Assembly (NCBI RefSeq): GCF_018437235.1
Contig: NZ_JAAMFJ010000001.1
Span: 667,439 to 731,438, forward strand
Reading direction: 5' to 3'
DNA length: 64,000 nucleotides
DNA from: Fructobacillus papyrifericola
GTDB taxonomy: Bacteria; Bacillota; Bacilli; Lactobacillales; Lactobacillaceae
A program made the position numbers and the translations under genes. The notes under the pieces are model-generated. The model ran no database searches, had not been told where the DNA came from, and was given only the letters and a program-made list of their open reading frames with translations. Positions 34,360 to 42,382 of this stretch are shown piece by piece (within the stretch, counting starts at the first letter, position 1; each line of letters starts with the position of its first letter).

Positions 34360-36063
34360 TTAGCCTTGTACTCGTGCGGCCATTTCCTTTTCGTAGGCAG
34401 CCAACTTGGCATCAGCGGCCTGCTTTGAATCGGCCACCACACCCAAGTAGAGCTTCAGCTTTGGTTCCGTACCTGAAGGGCGAAGGGCGATCCATGAGCC
34501 ATCGGCCATCCAGTACTTCAAGACGTTAGCCTTTGGCTGTGGCATCTTCTTGACGGCCCCCGCACGGTCCACCTGTGTCTGGCTAGCAAAGTCCTGCGTA
34601 GCCAACACGAGTTCGTTGCCGACTTTTTCAAGCTTTTCGTCTCGGAACTTGGTCATCAAGTCGGCCATTTCCTGGTGACCGGAGACGCCTGGGAAGTTGT
34701 AGGCAATCGTCTTTTCTTCAAAGTAGCCAAATTCTTCGTACAAGGCGTTCAAGCCGTCCGCAAAGGACTGCCCCTTTTCCTTATAGAAGGCGGCCATTTC
34801 GGCAAAGAGCACCAAAGCCTGGATGGCATCCTTATCGTGGGCGAAAGGCTTGATTAGGTAACCGAAGGACTCTTCAAAGCCAAAGAGGTAGGTGTAATCC
34901 TTCTTTTCTTCAAAGCGATCAATCATGGCTGCGATGTACTTGAACCCAGTCAAGACGTCAAAGGTCGTTACGCCAAAGGACTTAGCAATCTCTGAAGCAA
35001 AACGGGAGGAAACAATCGAAGTCACAATGGCCCCGTTTTCTGGCAGGGTATTGGTTTTCTTCTTGGCCGTTAACAGGTAGTTCACCATCAAGGCGGCAAT
35101 TTGGTTCCCGGAAAGCACCTGGTAAGAACCATCGGCCAAGCGAACGGCTGCGCCCATGCGGTCGGCATCGGGATCGGTTGCCACGACCAGGTCGGCCGCT
35201 TCCTTCTTGGCGTATTCAATGGCTAATGACAAGGCAGCTGGATCTTCTGGGTTGGGCTTTTTAACCGTTGGGAAGTCCCCGTCCAGTTCCGCCTGTTCCT
35301 TCACCACCGTATAGTTGGTGAAGCCAGCTTGTTGGAGGGCCTTTTCACCAATGTACTGACCCGTTCCATGGAGGGGTGAGTAAACAAACTTCAGCGCCGC
35401 CCCTTCCTTTTTGATCAAGTCCCGGTCAACTGAAATGGTCTTCACTTCGGCCAAGTAGGCGTTGTCGACCAAGTCGTCAATGATTTGAACGTTGCTCTCT
35501 GCTTCATCCTTTTCAATGTTGAAGGGGTCTTCAATGGCGGCACGGGCGTCAATAACGGCCTGGACGGCTTCTGGAATCATCTGTCCGCCGTCTTCGCCAT
35601 AGACTTTGTAGCCGTTGTCTTCTTTTGGATTGTGCGAAGCCGTAATCATGATGCCGGCAAAGGCCTTCAGATTACGAACGGCAAAGGAAAGTTCCGGTGT
35701 TGGACGCAAAGAGGAGAAGCGGTAGACCTTGATTCCGTGTGCCGAAAGCACTTGGGAAGCCTCAATGGCAAATTCCGTTGAATGGTGGCGGGAATCAAAG
35801 GCAATCACAACCCCTCGGTCTTTTGCTGCCTGACCATTTTGATCAATGTATTCGGCCAGGGCCTCGGTGACTTTGGCAACCGTGACGACGTTGATTTGGT
35901 TTGGCCCAACGCCCATGTGGCCGCGCATCCCGGCCGTTCCAAAGGCCATGTCCTGGTAAAAGGCTTCTTCCACCTGGTTTTCGGGAAGGGCCTTTAACTC
36001 GGCTTCTAAATCGGCTGGCAAATCGGCTGCTTGCCACTTAGCGTAAGCTTCTTGGTAGGTCAT
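34360..36063 (-). CDS. pgcA: Phosphoglucomutase/phosphomannomutase (PgcA type)
   Basis: 567 residues of the alpha-phosphohexomutase family, interconverting glucose 6- and 1-phosphate and supplying GalU (also in this window) with glucose 1-phosphate. Phosphoserine loop GIMITASHNPKEDNGYK, metal loop DPDADRMG, sugar loop GFEESFGYL, phosphate-binding RPSGTEPKLKLYL. It lies 3 nt downstream of dedA. Confidence 0.95.
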   Translation of the reverse strand: MTYQEAYAKWQAADLPADLEAELKALPENQVEEAFYQDMAFGTAGMRGHMGVGPNQINVVTVAKVTEALAEYIDQNGQAAKDRGVVIAFDSRHHSTEFAIEASQVLSAHGIKVYRFSSLRPTPELSFAVRNLKAFAGIMITASHNPKEDNGYKVYGEDGGQMIPEAVQAVIDARAAIEDPFNIEKDEAESNVQIIDDLVDNAYLAEVKTISVDRDLIKKEGAALKFVYSPLHGTGQYIGEKALQQAGFTNYTVVKEQAELDGDFPTVKKPNPEDPAALSLAIEYAKKEAADLVVATDPDADRMGAAVRLADGSYQVLSGNQIAALMVNYLLTAKKKTNTLPENGAIVTSIVSSRFASEIAKSFGVTTFDVLTGFKYIAAMIDRFEEKKDYTYLFGFEESFGYLIKPFAHDKDAIQALVLFAEMAAFYKEKGQSFADGLNALYEEFGYFEEKTIAYNFPGVSGHQEMADLMTKFRDEKLEKVGNELVLATQDFASQTQVDRAGAVKKMPQPKANVLKYWMADGSWIALRPSGTEPKLKLYLGVVADSKQAADAKLAAYEKEMAARVQG

Positions 36064-36066
36064 TTC

Positions 36067-36744
36067 TCAGTCCTCTTCTTTCTCTTGGCTGGGTTTGGTA
36101 ATTAAGTTAATAATGAATTGGCGGAAGCGTGGCGACCGCAATACAAGAATGGCAACGATGACGGCTAAGGCAACGCCGATTGGCAAGACCCCGGCCGGTA
36201 ACGTCAGGTGGCCGAAGAAGTAGCCAATGGTGACCATGGCCGTTGCCCAAATAAAGGATGCCAAAGCCGACATGTGAAAGTAGGTCTTAAAGGGCAAGTT
36301 CAAGCGGTGGGCAGAAAGCGGCACAATCGTTCGGACAAAGGGCACAAAGCGGCCTAAGATAATGAAAAGCTGCCAGCGCTTAGGATTTAAGTTGGCCGTA
36401 ATTCTCTCGGTAAAGTCTTCATTGAGATGCCTTTTCACCCAAGGAATCTTATCGACCTGCTTGATCACCCAGGCCCCCAACCAGTAGTTGATGGAGTCAC
36501 CAATGGTGGAAGCCAGGGCAAAGAGCAGAAGCAAAATCGCGAATTCTTCTGGCGAATGGTGGCGCCCGGCTAGGCCGGCCGCCGTCATCACCAGTGCGTC
36601 ACCAGGGATAAAGCCGGTAACAATGCCGCCCGTTTCCACTAGAATCAGCAGAAAAAGAACCGTTAATTCAATTAATGAAAAATTCGCGTCAGCATGACCA
36701 ATGTGGGTCACCCAGTCCGCAAGTGCGCCAAAGGCTAATACCAT
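36067..36744 (-). CDS. DedA/SNARE-associated (VTT domain) membrane protein
   Basis: 225 residues with hydrophobic segments near 25-45, 50-70, 145-170 and 175-200. Family signatures: FIPGDALVMTAAGLAG, FIGDSINYWLG-like STIGDSINYWLGAW, and GRFVPFVRTIVPLSA. DedA proteins act in lipid carrier recycling or membrane homeostasis; some flip undecaprenyl phosphate. GGGGAG precedes the ATG. Confidence 0.9.
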   Translation of the reverse strand: MVLAFGALADWVTHIGHADANFSLIELTVLFLLILVETGGIVTGFIPGDALVMTAAGLAGRHHSPEEFAILLLLFALASTIGDSINYWLGAWVIKQVDKIPWVKRHLNEDFTERITANLNPKRWQLFIILGRFVPFVRTIVPLSAHRLNLPFKTYFHMSALASFIWATAMVTIGYFFGHLTLPAGVLPIGVALAVIVAILVLRSPRFRQFIINLITKPSQEKEED

Positions 36745-36860
36745 GTGTTACTCCCCTTTTTCGTTCCCTTGCTTTTTAACAAAGAAACTAAGTCAAAAGT
36801 CTTACCCCGATTTTAATTAAAGGAAATTAATTTAAAATAAAAGGCTTTTTACCTACTTCA

Positions 36861-36866
36861 ATTATA
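36861..36866 (-). promoter_or_regulatory. -10 box of dedA-pgcA promoter
   Basis: GGCGTATAATTG on the minus strand, 117 nt before the ATG of dedA; the leader between is A+T rich with no ORF seen. Confidence 0.5.
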
Positions 36867-37025
36867 CGCCAAGAAAGCCGCAAAGTCTGCCTTTGCAGGC
36901 GAATTTTTAAAAAAGAAGGAAATTTTCGAAAGGCTGAAGCTTTCCAAACAGAACGGACCCTTTGTTTAAAAGAAGCGGGCTTAACTGTTCATTATATAGG
37001 AGAAAAAAAGACTTTTTACCGTATA

Positions 37026-37121
37026 TTGCTCAATTATTATATAAAAGAATTAACAAATAATAGCGGTATTAAAGCAATTTACAAAAAGTTTATCTTTTCA
37101 CTTGACACAAGTTTGCTCAAT
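37026..37121 (+). repeat. Two TTGCTCAAT boxes upstream of the mannitol dehydrogenase gene
   Basis: TTGCTCAAT occurs at 37026-37034 and 37113-37121, each followed by an A/T stretch ending TTATTATA-like. The second copy lies between the -35 and -10 boxes. The 420-nt gap 36745-37164 is otherwise A+T rich with no gene. Confidence 0.5.
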
Positions 37122-37130
37122 GTTTATTAT
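37102..37130 (+). promoter_or_regulatory. Strong promoter of the mannitol dehydrogenase operon
   Basis: TTGACA (37102-37107), 17 nt, TATTAT (37125-37130): the best -35 box in the window. Confidence 0.85.
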
Positions 37131-37173
37131 ATATTGTGTAAAGTAAAACAAAGTTATTTGGAGGATGTTAATC

Positions 37174-38190
37174 ATGGAAGCACTTGTTTTAACTGGTAAG
37201 AAGCAATTGGAAATCAAGGACATTGAAAAGCCCGAAGTGAAGCCAAACGAAGTTTTGATTCACACGGCCTTTGCCGGTGTCTGTGGAACTGACCACGCCT
37301 TGTACGCTGGGGAACCTGGATCAGCCGATGCCGTTCCACCAATCGTCTTGGGACACGAAAACTCAGGTGTTGTGAAGGAAGTCGGCTCAGCCGTTACCAA
37401 CTTGAAGGTTGGCGACCGCGTCTCAGTTGACCCTAACATCTACTGTGGCCAGTGCAAGTTCTGCCACACGAACCGTCCAGAATTGTGTGAAAACCTTTCA
37501 GCCGTTGGTGTTACTCGCGACGGTGGTTTCGAAGAATACTTCACGGCACCTGCCGAAGTTGTTTACCCAATCCCTGACAACGTTGACTTGAAGTCCGCTG
37601 CCATCGTTGAACCAATTTCATGTGCCATTCACGGAATGAAGTTGTTGAAGCCATCCCCATACCAAAAGGCTTTGGTTATCGGAGACGGATTCATGGGTGA
37701 ATTGTTCGTTCAAATCTTGCAAGCCTACGGTATCCACCAAGTTGACTTGGCCGGAATCGTTGACGAAAAATTGAAGATGAACAAGGAACTCTTCGGCGTG
37801 AAGAACACCTTTAACACGAAGAACGGCGACAAGATTCCAGCATCCGAATACGACGTTGTGATCGAAGCCGTTGGTATGCCACAAACGCAAGAAGCAGCCG
37901 TTGAATCAGCTGCCCGTGGTGGTCAAGTTTTGATGTTTGGTGTCGGTGGTCCAGATGCTAAGTTCGAAATGAACACTTACGAAATCTTCCAAAAGGAATT
38001 GACGATTCAGGGTTCATTCATTAACCCGAACGCCTTCGAAGATTCATTGGCCTTGTTGTCATCAGGTAAGTTGAACATCAAGCCATTGATGTCACACGAA
38101 TTGACTTTGGCACAGGTTGACGACTTTGTTAACGGTAAGTTGGGCGTTGTCTCAAAGGCCGTTGTTAAAGTCGGTGGTGAAGAGGCCTAA
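37174..38190 (+). CDS. mdh: Zinc-dependent mannitol 2-dehydrogenase
   Basis: 338 residues from ATG 37174 (MEALVLTGKKQLEIKD), 9 nt after GGAGG. Reduces fructose to mannitol with NAD(P)H, regenerating NAD for heterofermentation; in fructophilic species fructose is the main electron acceptor. Medium-chain dehydrogenase motifs: CGTDHAL (catalytic Zn Cys), GHENSGVV, structural Zn cysteines in CGQCKFCHTNRPELC, and the nucleotide fold VIGDGFMGELF. Length and sequence closely match the Leuconostoc enzyme as I recall it. Codons are biased to TTG, GTT and ATC, a sign of high expression. Confidence 0.9.
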   Translation: MEALVLTGKKQLEIKDIEKPEVKPNEVLIHTAFAGVCGTDHALYAGEPGSADAVPPIVLGHENSGVVKEVGSAVTNLKVGDRVSVDPNIYCGQCKFCHTNRPELCENLSAVGVTRDGGFEEYFTAPAEVVYPIPDNVDLKSAAIVEPISCAIHGMKLLKPSPYQKALVIGDGFMGELFVQILQAYGIHQVDLAGIVDEKLKMNKELFGVKNTFNTKNGDKIPASEYDVVIEAVGMPQTQEAAVESAARGGQVLMFGVGGPDAKFEMNTYEIFQKELTIQGSFINPNAFEDSLALLSSGKLNIKPLMSHELTLAQVDDFVNGKLGVVSKAVVKVGGEEA

Positions 38191-38195
38191 CAATT

Positions 38196-38912
38196 ATGCA
38201 AAAAAGTAAACGTACCCTGGGCTGGGGAGTCTCCCTCGCCTACTTCGCCTTTTCGTTGGTGATTAATTCCATGGGAAACGTTTTGACCATCGCAACGAGC
38301 CAGAAGATTCACCCAGCCTTTCTGGGGTCCGCTTACTGGACGGCCGCTGAAAACGGTTGGAACATTTCCTTCATGGGCAATACCTCCTTTGGCTTGTCCA
38401 TCGTCTTCTTCGTTGTTGGTGTGATTATCGCCCTCTTGAACATGGTCTTGGACCGCAAGGTCGACTTGGTTCGCTTTATCGGGAACCTTGCCTTCATGGT
38501 GCCCTTCTCCATGTTGATTGGTGCCTTCTCCGACTGGTTCAACCGAATCATGCCCGAAGCCGATAACTTTGGTATGATGGTCCTATACGTTCTCTTGAAC
38601 TTCTTCGGGGTGGCCTTGATTGCCATTGCCATCTCCATCTACCAGCGGACAAACATTGTCTTGCACCCTGCCGATGACTTGATGCAGATCTTGCGCTTCA
38701 AGTACTTCAAGGGAAACGCCGGAATCGCCATGTGGGTGTCTTACATTCCACCAACGATTATCGGAGTGATTGCCTTGATTGCCGTGCCAGACTTTTCAAA
38801 CTACGGATTGGGAACGATTTTTGCCTTCCTCTTCCAAGGTAACATCACTGGCTGGGCCGATAAGAAGATTTTCACTGGATTAAAGCACCAGGGAATTGAA
38901 ATCATCGAGTAA
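38196..38912 (+). CDS. YczE/YitT-like integral membrane protein
   Basis: 238 residues with six probable membrane helices (about 9-28, 60-82, 91-108, 125-146, 178-198, 205-220) and an NSMGNVLTIAT segment near the first, typical of YczE/DUF6198 proteins. Function unknown. It starts 5 nt after mdh with a GAGG site, so it shares the strong promoter; an export or import role linked to fructose or mannitol is possible but not shown. Confidence 0.8.
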   Translation: MQKSKRTLGWGVSLAYFAFSLVINSMGNVLTIATSQKIHPAFLGSAYWTAAENGWNISFMGNTSFGLSIVFFVVGVIIALLNMVLDRKVDLVRFIGNLAFMVPFSMLIGAFSDWFNRIMPEADNFGMMVLYVLLNFFGVALIAIAISIYQRTNIVLHPADDLMQILRFKYFKGNAGIAMWVSYIPPTIIGVIALIAVPDFSNYGLGTIFAFLFQGNITGWADKKIFTGLKHQGIEIIE

Positions 38913-38948
38913 TGATTTTCCCAATAGATAAGTAAAGGAAGTGTTTTC

Positions 38949-39332
38949 ATGGCATTTACTGATTATTTTGACGACGTTCAACACATTGGTATTCCCACAA
39001 AGGACTTGGCCAAGGCCGAAAAGTTCTGGGAATCCCTTGGTTTCAAGAAGATCGGTGACTTTCCTTCAAACGAAGTCATCTTCATGAACCGTGGTCACTT
39101 GACCATCGAGACTTGGCATGATGAAAGTGCTACTGGTAAGCCAGGAGCCATCAACCACATCTCCATGAACACGACAGACGCTGACCAGGCTTTCAAAGAA
39201 GCAAAGGCAGCCGGCTTTGACCTGATTGATTCAGAAGTGCAGCACCTCCCCTTCTGGGATAAGGGCATTAAGTTCTTCAACATCAAGGGCCCTGATGCCG
39301 AAATCGTGGAATTCTGCGAAATCGTTAAATAA
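38949..39332 (+). CDS. VOC (glyoxalase/bleomycin resistance) family protein
   Basis: 127 residues with the paired beta-alpha-beta-beta-beta modules: DDVQHIGIPTKDLAKAEKFW at the N-terminus, HLTIETW, INHISMNTTDADQAFKEA, and the C-terminal Glu in AEIVEFCE. His12-like, Glu and His residues at the expected metal positions suggest a metal-dependent lyase or isomerase. Third gene of the mdh operon, AAGGAAG before the ATG. The substrate is unknown; a role with reactive aldehydes or ketoses fits the context. Confidence 0.82.
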   Translation: MAFTDYFDDVQHIGIPTKDLAKAEKFWESLGFKKIGDFPSNEVIFMNRGHLTIETWHDESATGKPGAINHISMNTTDADQAFKEAKAAGFDLIDSEVQHLPFWDKGIKFFNIKGPDAEIVEFCEIVK

Positions 39333-39343
39333 GCTTGTCAGAT

Positions 39344-39381
39344 AAAAAGCGTCCCGCCAACTAATGGCAGGACGCTTTTTT
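39344..39381. terminator. Bidirectional terminator after the mdh operon
   Basis: AAAAAGCGTCC..GCCA / TGGC..GGACGCTTTTTT stem; also ends transcription of the LepA-like gene on the minus strand. Confidence 0.88.
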
Positions 39382-39385
39382 ATAT

Positions 39386-41179
39386 TCATTCATTTAGTGA
39401 AAGCAGCGCGTTAAAAACTTCTTGTGGTAAGACAATATCAAGATGAGCTGCTGATCGCTTATTGACATTTTGACGGCGCAGTAAGGCCTGCTTTTTAGAG
39501 ACACTTCGCTGTTCCCCATTCACGGCAGCATTCTTGCGCAATGGGGGCACGTCAACACGGGCAAGGACTTTCCCTTCGACAAGTGCCTGAACTGGCATCG
39601 GGTATAAACGCCTTGGAATGGTCATCTTTAGTTCGTGCACCACCTTTTGCGTTAAAGCCGCCGCTTTTGACCGGTGCGTAACGAAAGCCAAAGCGTCGAC
39701 TTTGGCATAGTTAACCTGAACATCGACTTTCACCAAATCCGATTCTTCAAAGCCGATGGCTTTAGTCTGCAGACTAGCGTAACCATGTGTAATGGACTTC
39801 AATTGGTTGAAAAAGTCATAGGCGATCTCAGCCAGTGGTAATCGATAGGAAAGGCGAACACCGCCTGCTTGATCAACTAAGTCTGCAAAAGTCCCTCGGT
39901 ATCGTTCGGCCAATTTCATCACGGCATCCAGGTAGTCGCCCGGTGTATCAATAATACCAAGCACTATGGGCTCTTCTACTGATTCAATTTTTTCAAAACT
40001 AGGAAATTCAGCGGGATTTGTAACCGTGATTGCCTCTTTTTCCTGAACCTGACGGACTTGATAAGAAACGTTTGGTGCAGTCACAATGACTTCGATGCCA
40101 TATTCACTCGCCAGCCGTTCCTGAATAATCTGTAGATGAAAAACCCCTAAAAAGCCGACACGAAAACCGGGTCCCAGTGCTGCCGAATGCTCTTCTGCAA
40201 TGGTTAGCGCACTATCGTTCAGTTCAATCTTTAAGAGCGCCTCTTTCAAGGATAGATAATCATCCTTTGGGAAAATTCCGGCGTAGACGACCGGCTGCCG
40301 TTCTTGAAAGCCGCTTACCGCTTCCTGGCAACCCTTACTGGCACTGGTTAACGTATCACCAATTTTGACGAATTTAGGCTCCTTCAGGCCAGTGACGACA
40401 TAGCCAACCTCCCCGGCACTTAGCTGATTCGTCTTCGTTCGATCCGGCCGGTATACACCGACTTCTTTTGGTTGAAAACTCTTGTTGGTCGCCATGAACC
40501 GTAATGTTTGCCCAGCGTTCAGCTGGCCATCCACTACTCTGATTTGAGTAATCACACCCAAATAGGCATCGTATTCTGAATCGTAAACAAGGGCCTTTAA
40601 AGGACGATTTGAATCCCCCTTTGGCGAAGGTAATTCCTTGACGATTCCCTCTAGTAACTCAGGGACTCCCTGCCCCGTTTTGGCCGACACTTGATAAATT
40701 GTTTTCGACAGCAGCGTTGAATCCAATGCCATCAGTTCGTCATAAACACGGTCAACATCGGCTTGGGCTGAGTCGACTTTATTAATGACCGGAATCATCG
40801 GCAAGCCTAGGTCATGGGCCAGTCGCCAGTTGGCAACCGTTTGTGCCTGCACACCCTGCGTGGCATCCACGAGAAGCAAAACGCCATCAGTGGCGGCTAA
40901 ACTTTTACTCACCTCATAGGCAAAATCGACGTGTCCTGGTGTATCAATCAAATTTAACCGATAATTTTGACCGTCTTTTGCTCGATATTGAAGTTGTACC
41001 GTACGAGACTTAACCGTTACACCATGGGCTTGTTCAACCGATAATGAATCCAACAATTGAGGCGCCATTTCGCGTTTTGAAACGGTTCCCGTCAGTTCCA
41101 TCAGCCGGTCTGATAAAGTCGATTTCCCATGGTCAATGTGCGAAATAATCGCAAAATTTCGAATATATTTTTCTTGCAT
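39386..41179 (-). CDS. Divergent LepA/EF4-like translational GTPase
   Basis: 597 residues from ATG 41179 (MQEKYIRNFAIISHIDHGKS), chosen because GGAG lies 8 nt upstream. LepA domain order is kept: G1 HIDHGKSTLSDR, G3 DTPGHVDFAYEV, G4 NKVD. It departs from housekeeping LepA at key places. Switch I has VEQAHGVTVKSRTV where LepA has LERERGITIK, and the C-terminal domain has VPPLRKNAAVNGEQRSVSK in place of the usual YGGD-containing segment. It is probably a second, specialised LepA acting on stalled ribosomes. Regulation looks attenuated (see 41188-41277). Confidence 0.85.
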   Translation of the reverse strand: MQEKYIRNFAIISHIDHGKSTLSDRLMELTGTVSKREMAPQLLDSLSVEQAHGVTVKSRTVQLQYRAKDGQNYRLNLIDTPGHVDFAYEVSKSLAATDGVLLLVDATQGVQAQTVANWRLAHDLGLPMIPVINKVDSAQADVDRVYDELMALDSTLLSKTIYQVSAKTGQGVPELLEGIVKELPSPKGDSNRPLKALVYDSEYDAYLGVITQIRVVDGQLNAGQTLRFMATNKSFQPKEVGVYRPDRTKTNQLSAGEVGYVVTGLKEPKFVKIGDTLTSASKGCQEAVSGFQERQPVVYAGIFPKDDYLSLKEALLKIELNDSALTIAEEHSAALGPGFRVGFLGVFHLQIIQERLASEYGIEVIVTAPNVSYQVRQVQEKEAITVTNPAEFPSFEKIESVEEPIVLGIIDTPGDYLDAVMKLAERYRGTFADLVDQAGGVRLSYRLPLAEIAYDFFNQLKSITHGYASLQTKAIGFEESDLVKVDVQVNYAKVDALAFVTHRSKAAALTQKVVHELKMTIPRRLYPMPVQALVEGKVLARVDVPPLRKNAAVNGEQRSVSKKQALLRRQNVNKRSAAHLDIVLPQEVFNALLSLNE

Positions 41180-41187
41180 GTCAGTTT

Positions 41188-41277
41188 CTCCATTCATTTT
41201 AGCTTGCTTGAATGGCACTGATTAAATCAATTCCATTCGATGAGTTAGAATGGAAGTCCAATGAGTTGAATTGGCAT
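41188..41277 (-). promoter_or_regulatory. Candidate translational attenuator of the LepA-like gene
   Basis: Four alternating complementary segments on the minus strand: S1 TTCCATTC (41248-41255, inside the leader ORF), S2 GAATGGAA (41231-41238), S3 CCATTCA (41209-41215), S4 TGAATGG (41190-41196), which runs into GGAG, the ribosome-binding site. S1:S2 gives 8 perfect pairs, S3:S4 gives 7 and buries the site; S2:S3 gives 6 plus an inner TTGA/TCAG helix and frees it. This matches the erm leader scheme. Confidence 0.65.
41245..41277 (-). CDS. Leader peptide upstream of the LepA-like gene
   Basis: A ten-codon ORF, MPIQLIGLPF then TAA, with AAAGGAG five nt before its ATG, one of the best ribosome-binding sites in the region. 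Its last codons overlap segment S1 of the attenuator. A regulatory leader rather than a functional peptide is proposed; no homologue is recognised. Transcription may come from trxB read-through or from TATAAA just upstream. Confidence 0.55.
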   Translation of the reverse strand: MPIQLIGLPF

Positions 41278-41293
41278 AATCGCTCCTTTATAC

Positions 41294-41323
41294 AAAAGAA
41301 AAGCAACACGACGGCTGCTTTTC
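41294..41323 (-). terminator. Terminator of trxB
   Basis: GAAAAGCAGC and GTTGCTTTTC pair on the minus strand, followed by TTTTG; it lies just before the leader ORF. Confidence 0.78.
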
Positions 41324-41335
41324 AATAACTAAACA

Positions 41336-42280
41336 CTATTTCGCATCATCAAGGGCCGAAACATAGTTATAGGCCTCTTGACCAGCCAAACCACCATCAC
41401 CAATGGCCGTAGTGATTTGCCGCAGGTCTTTTACCAGAACATCTCCGGCAGCAAAGAGGCCAGGAACGACCGTTTCCAAGCGTTCGTTGGTCTTAATCCA
41501 GCCAGCCGGATCCGTAATGCCCATGTCCTTAAAGGCCGCCGTATTTGGCTTCAAGCCGATGTAAATAAAGACACCGGCCGTTTCAAAGGTAGAGGTCTCG
41601 CCCGTTTCATTGTTTTTCAAGTCAACGGATTGTACTTCTTCCCCATTCCCGTTAATTGCGGTAACGGAAGTGTTATAAACAAAGCGGATGTTTTCCTGCT
41701 TCTTCGCGCGGGCCTGCAGAATTGGCTGAGCCTTCAACTGGTCACCGCGAACAAAGATGGTCACGTCCTTGACGATGTTGGCCAGGTAAAGTCCCTCTTC
41801 CACAGCAGAGTCACCACCACCAACAACCGTGACAGATTCGCCCTTGAAGAAGGCGGCATCACAAACGGCACAGTAGGAAACACCTTTGCCCTGGTAATCC
41901 TCTTCGCCTGGCACACCCAAGTGCGTGTGCTCAGATCCGGTTGCAAGAATGACTGCAGGGGCCCTTAAATCGCCCATATCGGTGTGGACGACTTTGTCCT
42001 GATTGTCCAACACTTCGATGCCAGAAACGGCACCAAAGGCGTATTCAGCACCAAACTGCGTCGATGAAGCATACATTTTCTCGGCAAGGTCCGGTCCCAT
42101 GATGTTGTTATAACCCGGGTAGTTCTCAACTTCGGCCGTGTTGTTCATTTGGCCCCCGTAGATTCCCTGGTCGACCATGACCGTCTTTAATTCCGCACGG
42201 GAGGCGTAGGTTGCTGCCGTCATGCCGGCAGGTCCAGCACCAATGATGATGACGTCGTAGTTCTTCACTTCTTCAGCCAT
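41336..42280 (-). CDS. trxB: Thioredoxin-disulfide reductase
   Basis: 314 residues from ATG 42280, with GGAAAGGAG upstream. FAD site GAGPAGMTAATYASRAE, redox motif CAVCD (usual CATC), NADPH site VVGGGDSAVEEG, and the C-terminal AAGDV FAD motif. Recharges thioredoxin for MsrA/MsrB and ribonucleotide reductase. Gene order galU-trxB is the standard one here. Confidence 0.95.
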   Translation of the reverse strand: MAEEVKNYDVIIIGAGPAGMTAATYASRAELKTVMVDQGIYGGQMNNTAEVENYPGYNNIMGPDLAEKMYASSTQFGAEYAFGAVSGIEVLDNQDKVVHTDMGDLRAPAVILATGSEHTHLGVPGEEDYQGKGVSYCAVCDAAFFKGESVTVVGGGDSAVEEGLYLANIVKDVTIFVRGDQLKAQPILQARAKKQENIRFVYNTSVTAINGNGEEVQSVDLKNNETGETSTFETAGVFIYIGLKPNTAAFKDMGITDPAGWIKTNERLETVVPGLFAAGDVLVKDLRQITTAIGDGGLAGQEAYNYVSALDDAK

Positions 42281-42351
42281 AAGCACTCCTTTCCTTACTT
42301 GGATGATTCCTTGGTTCTTATTGTATATCTTAAAAATACATTTGTCTAATT

Positions 42352-42381
42352 AAAAAAAGAGGTGTCTAGACCTCTTTTTTA
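42352..42381 (-). terminator. Terminator of galU
   Basis: AAAAAAGAGGT and ACCTCTTTTTTT pair around a 6-nt loop immediately after the galU stop. Confidence 0.85.
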
Positions 42382-42382
42382 A

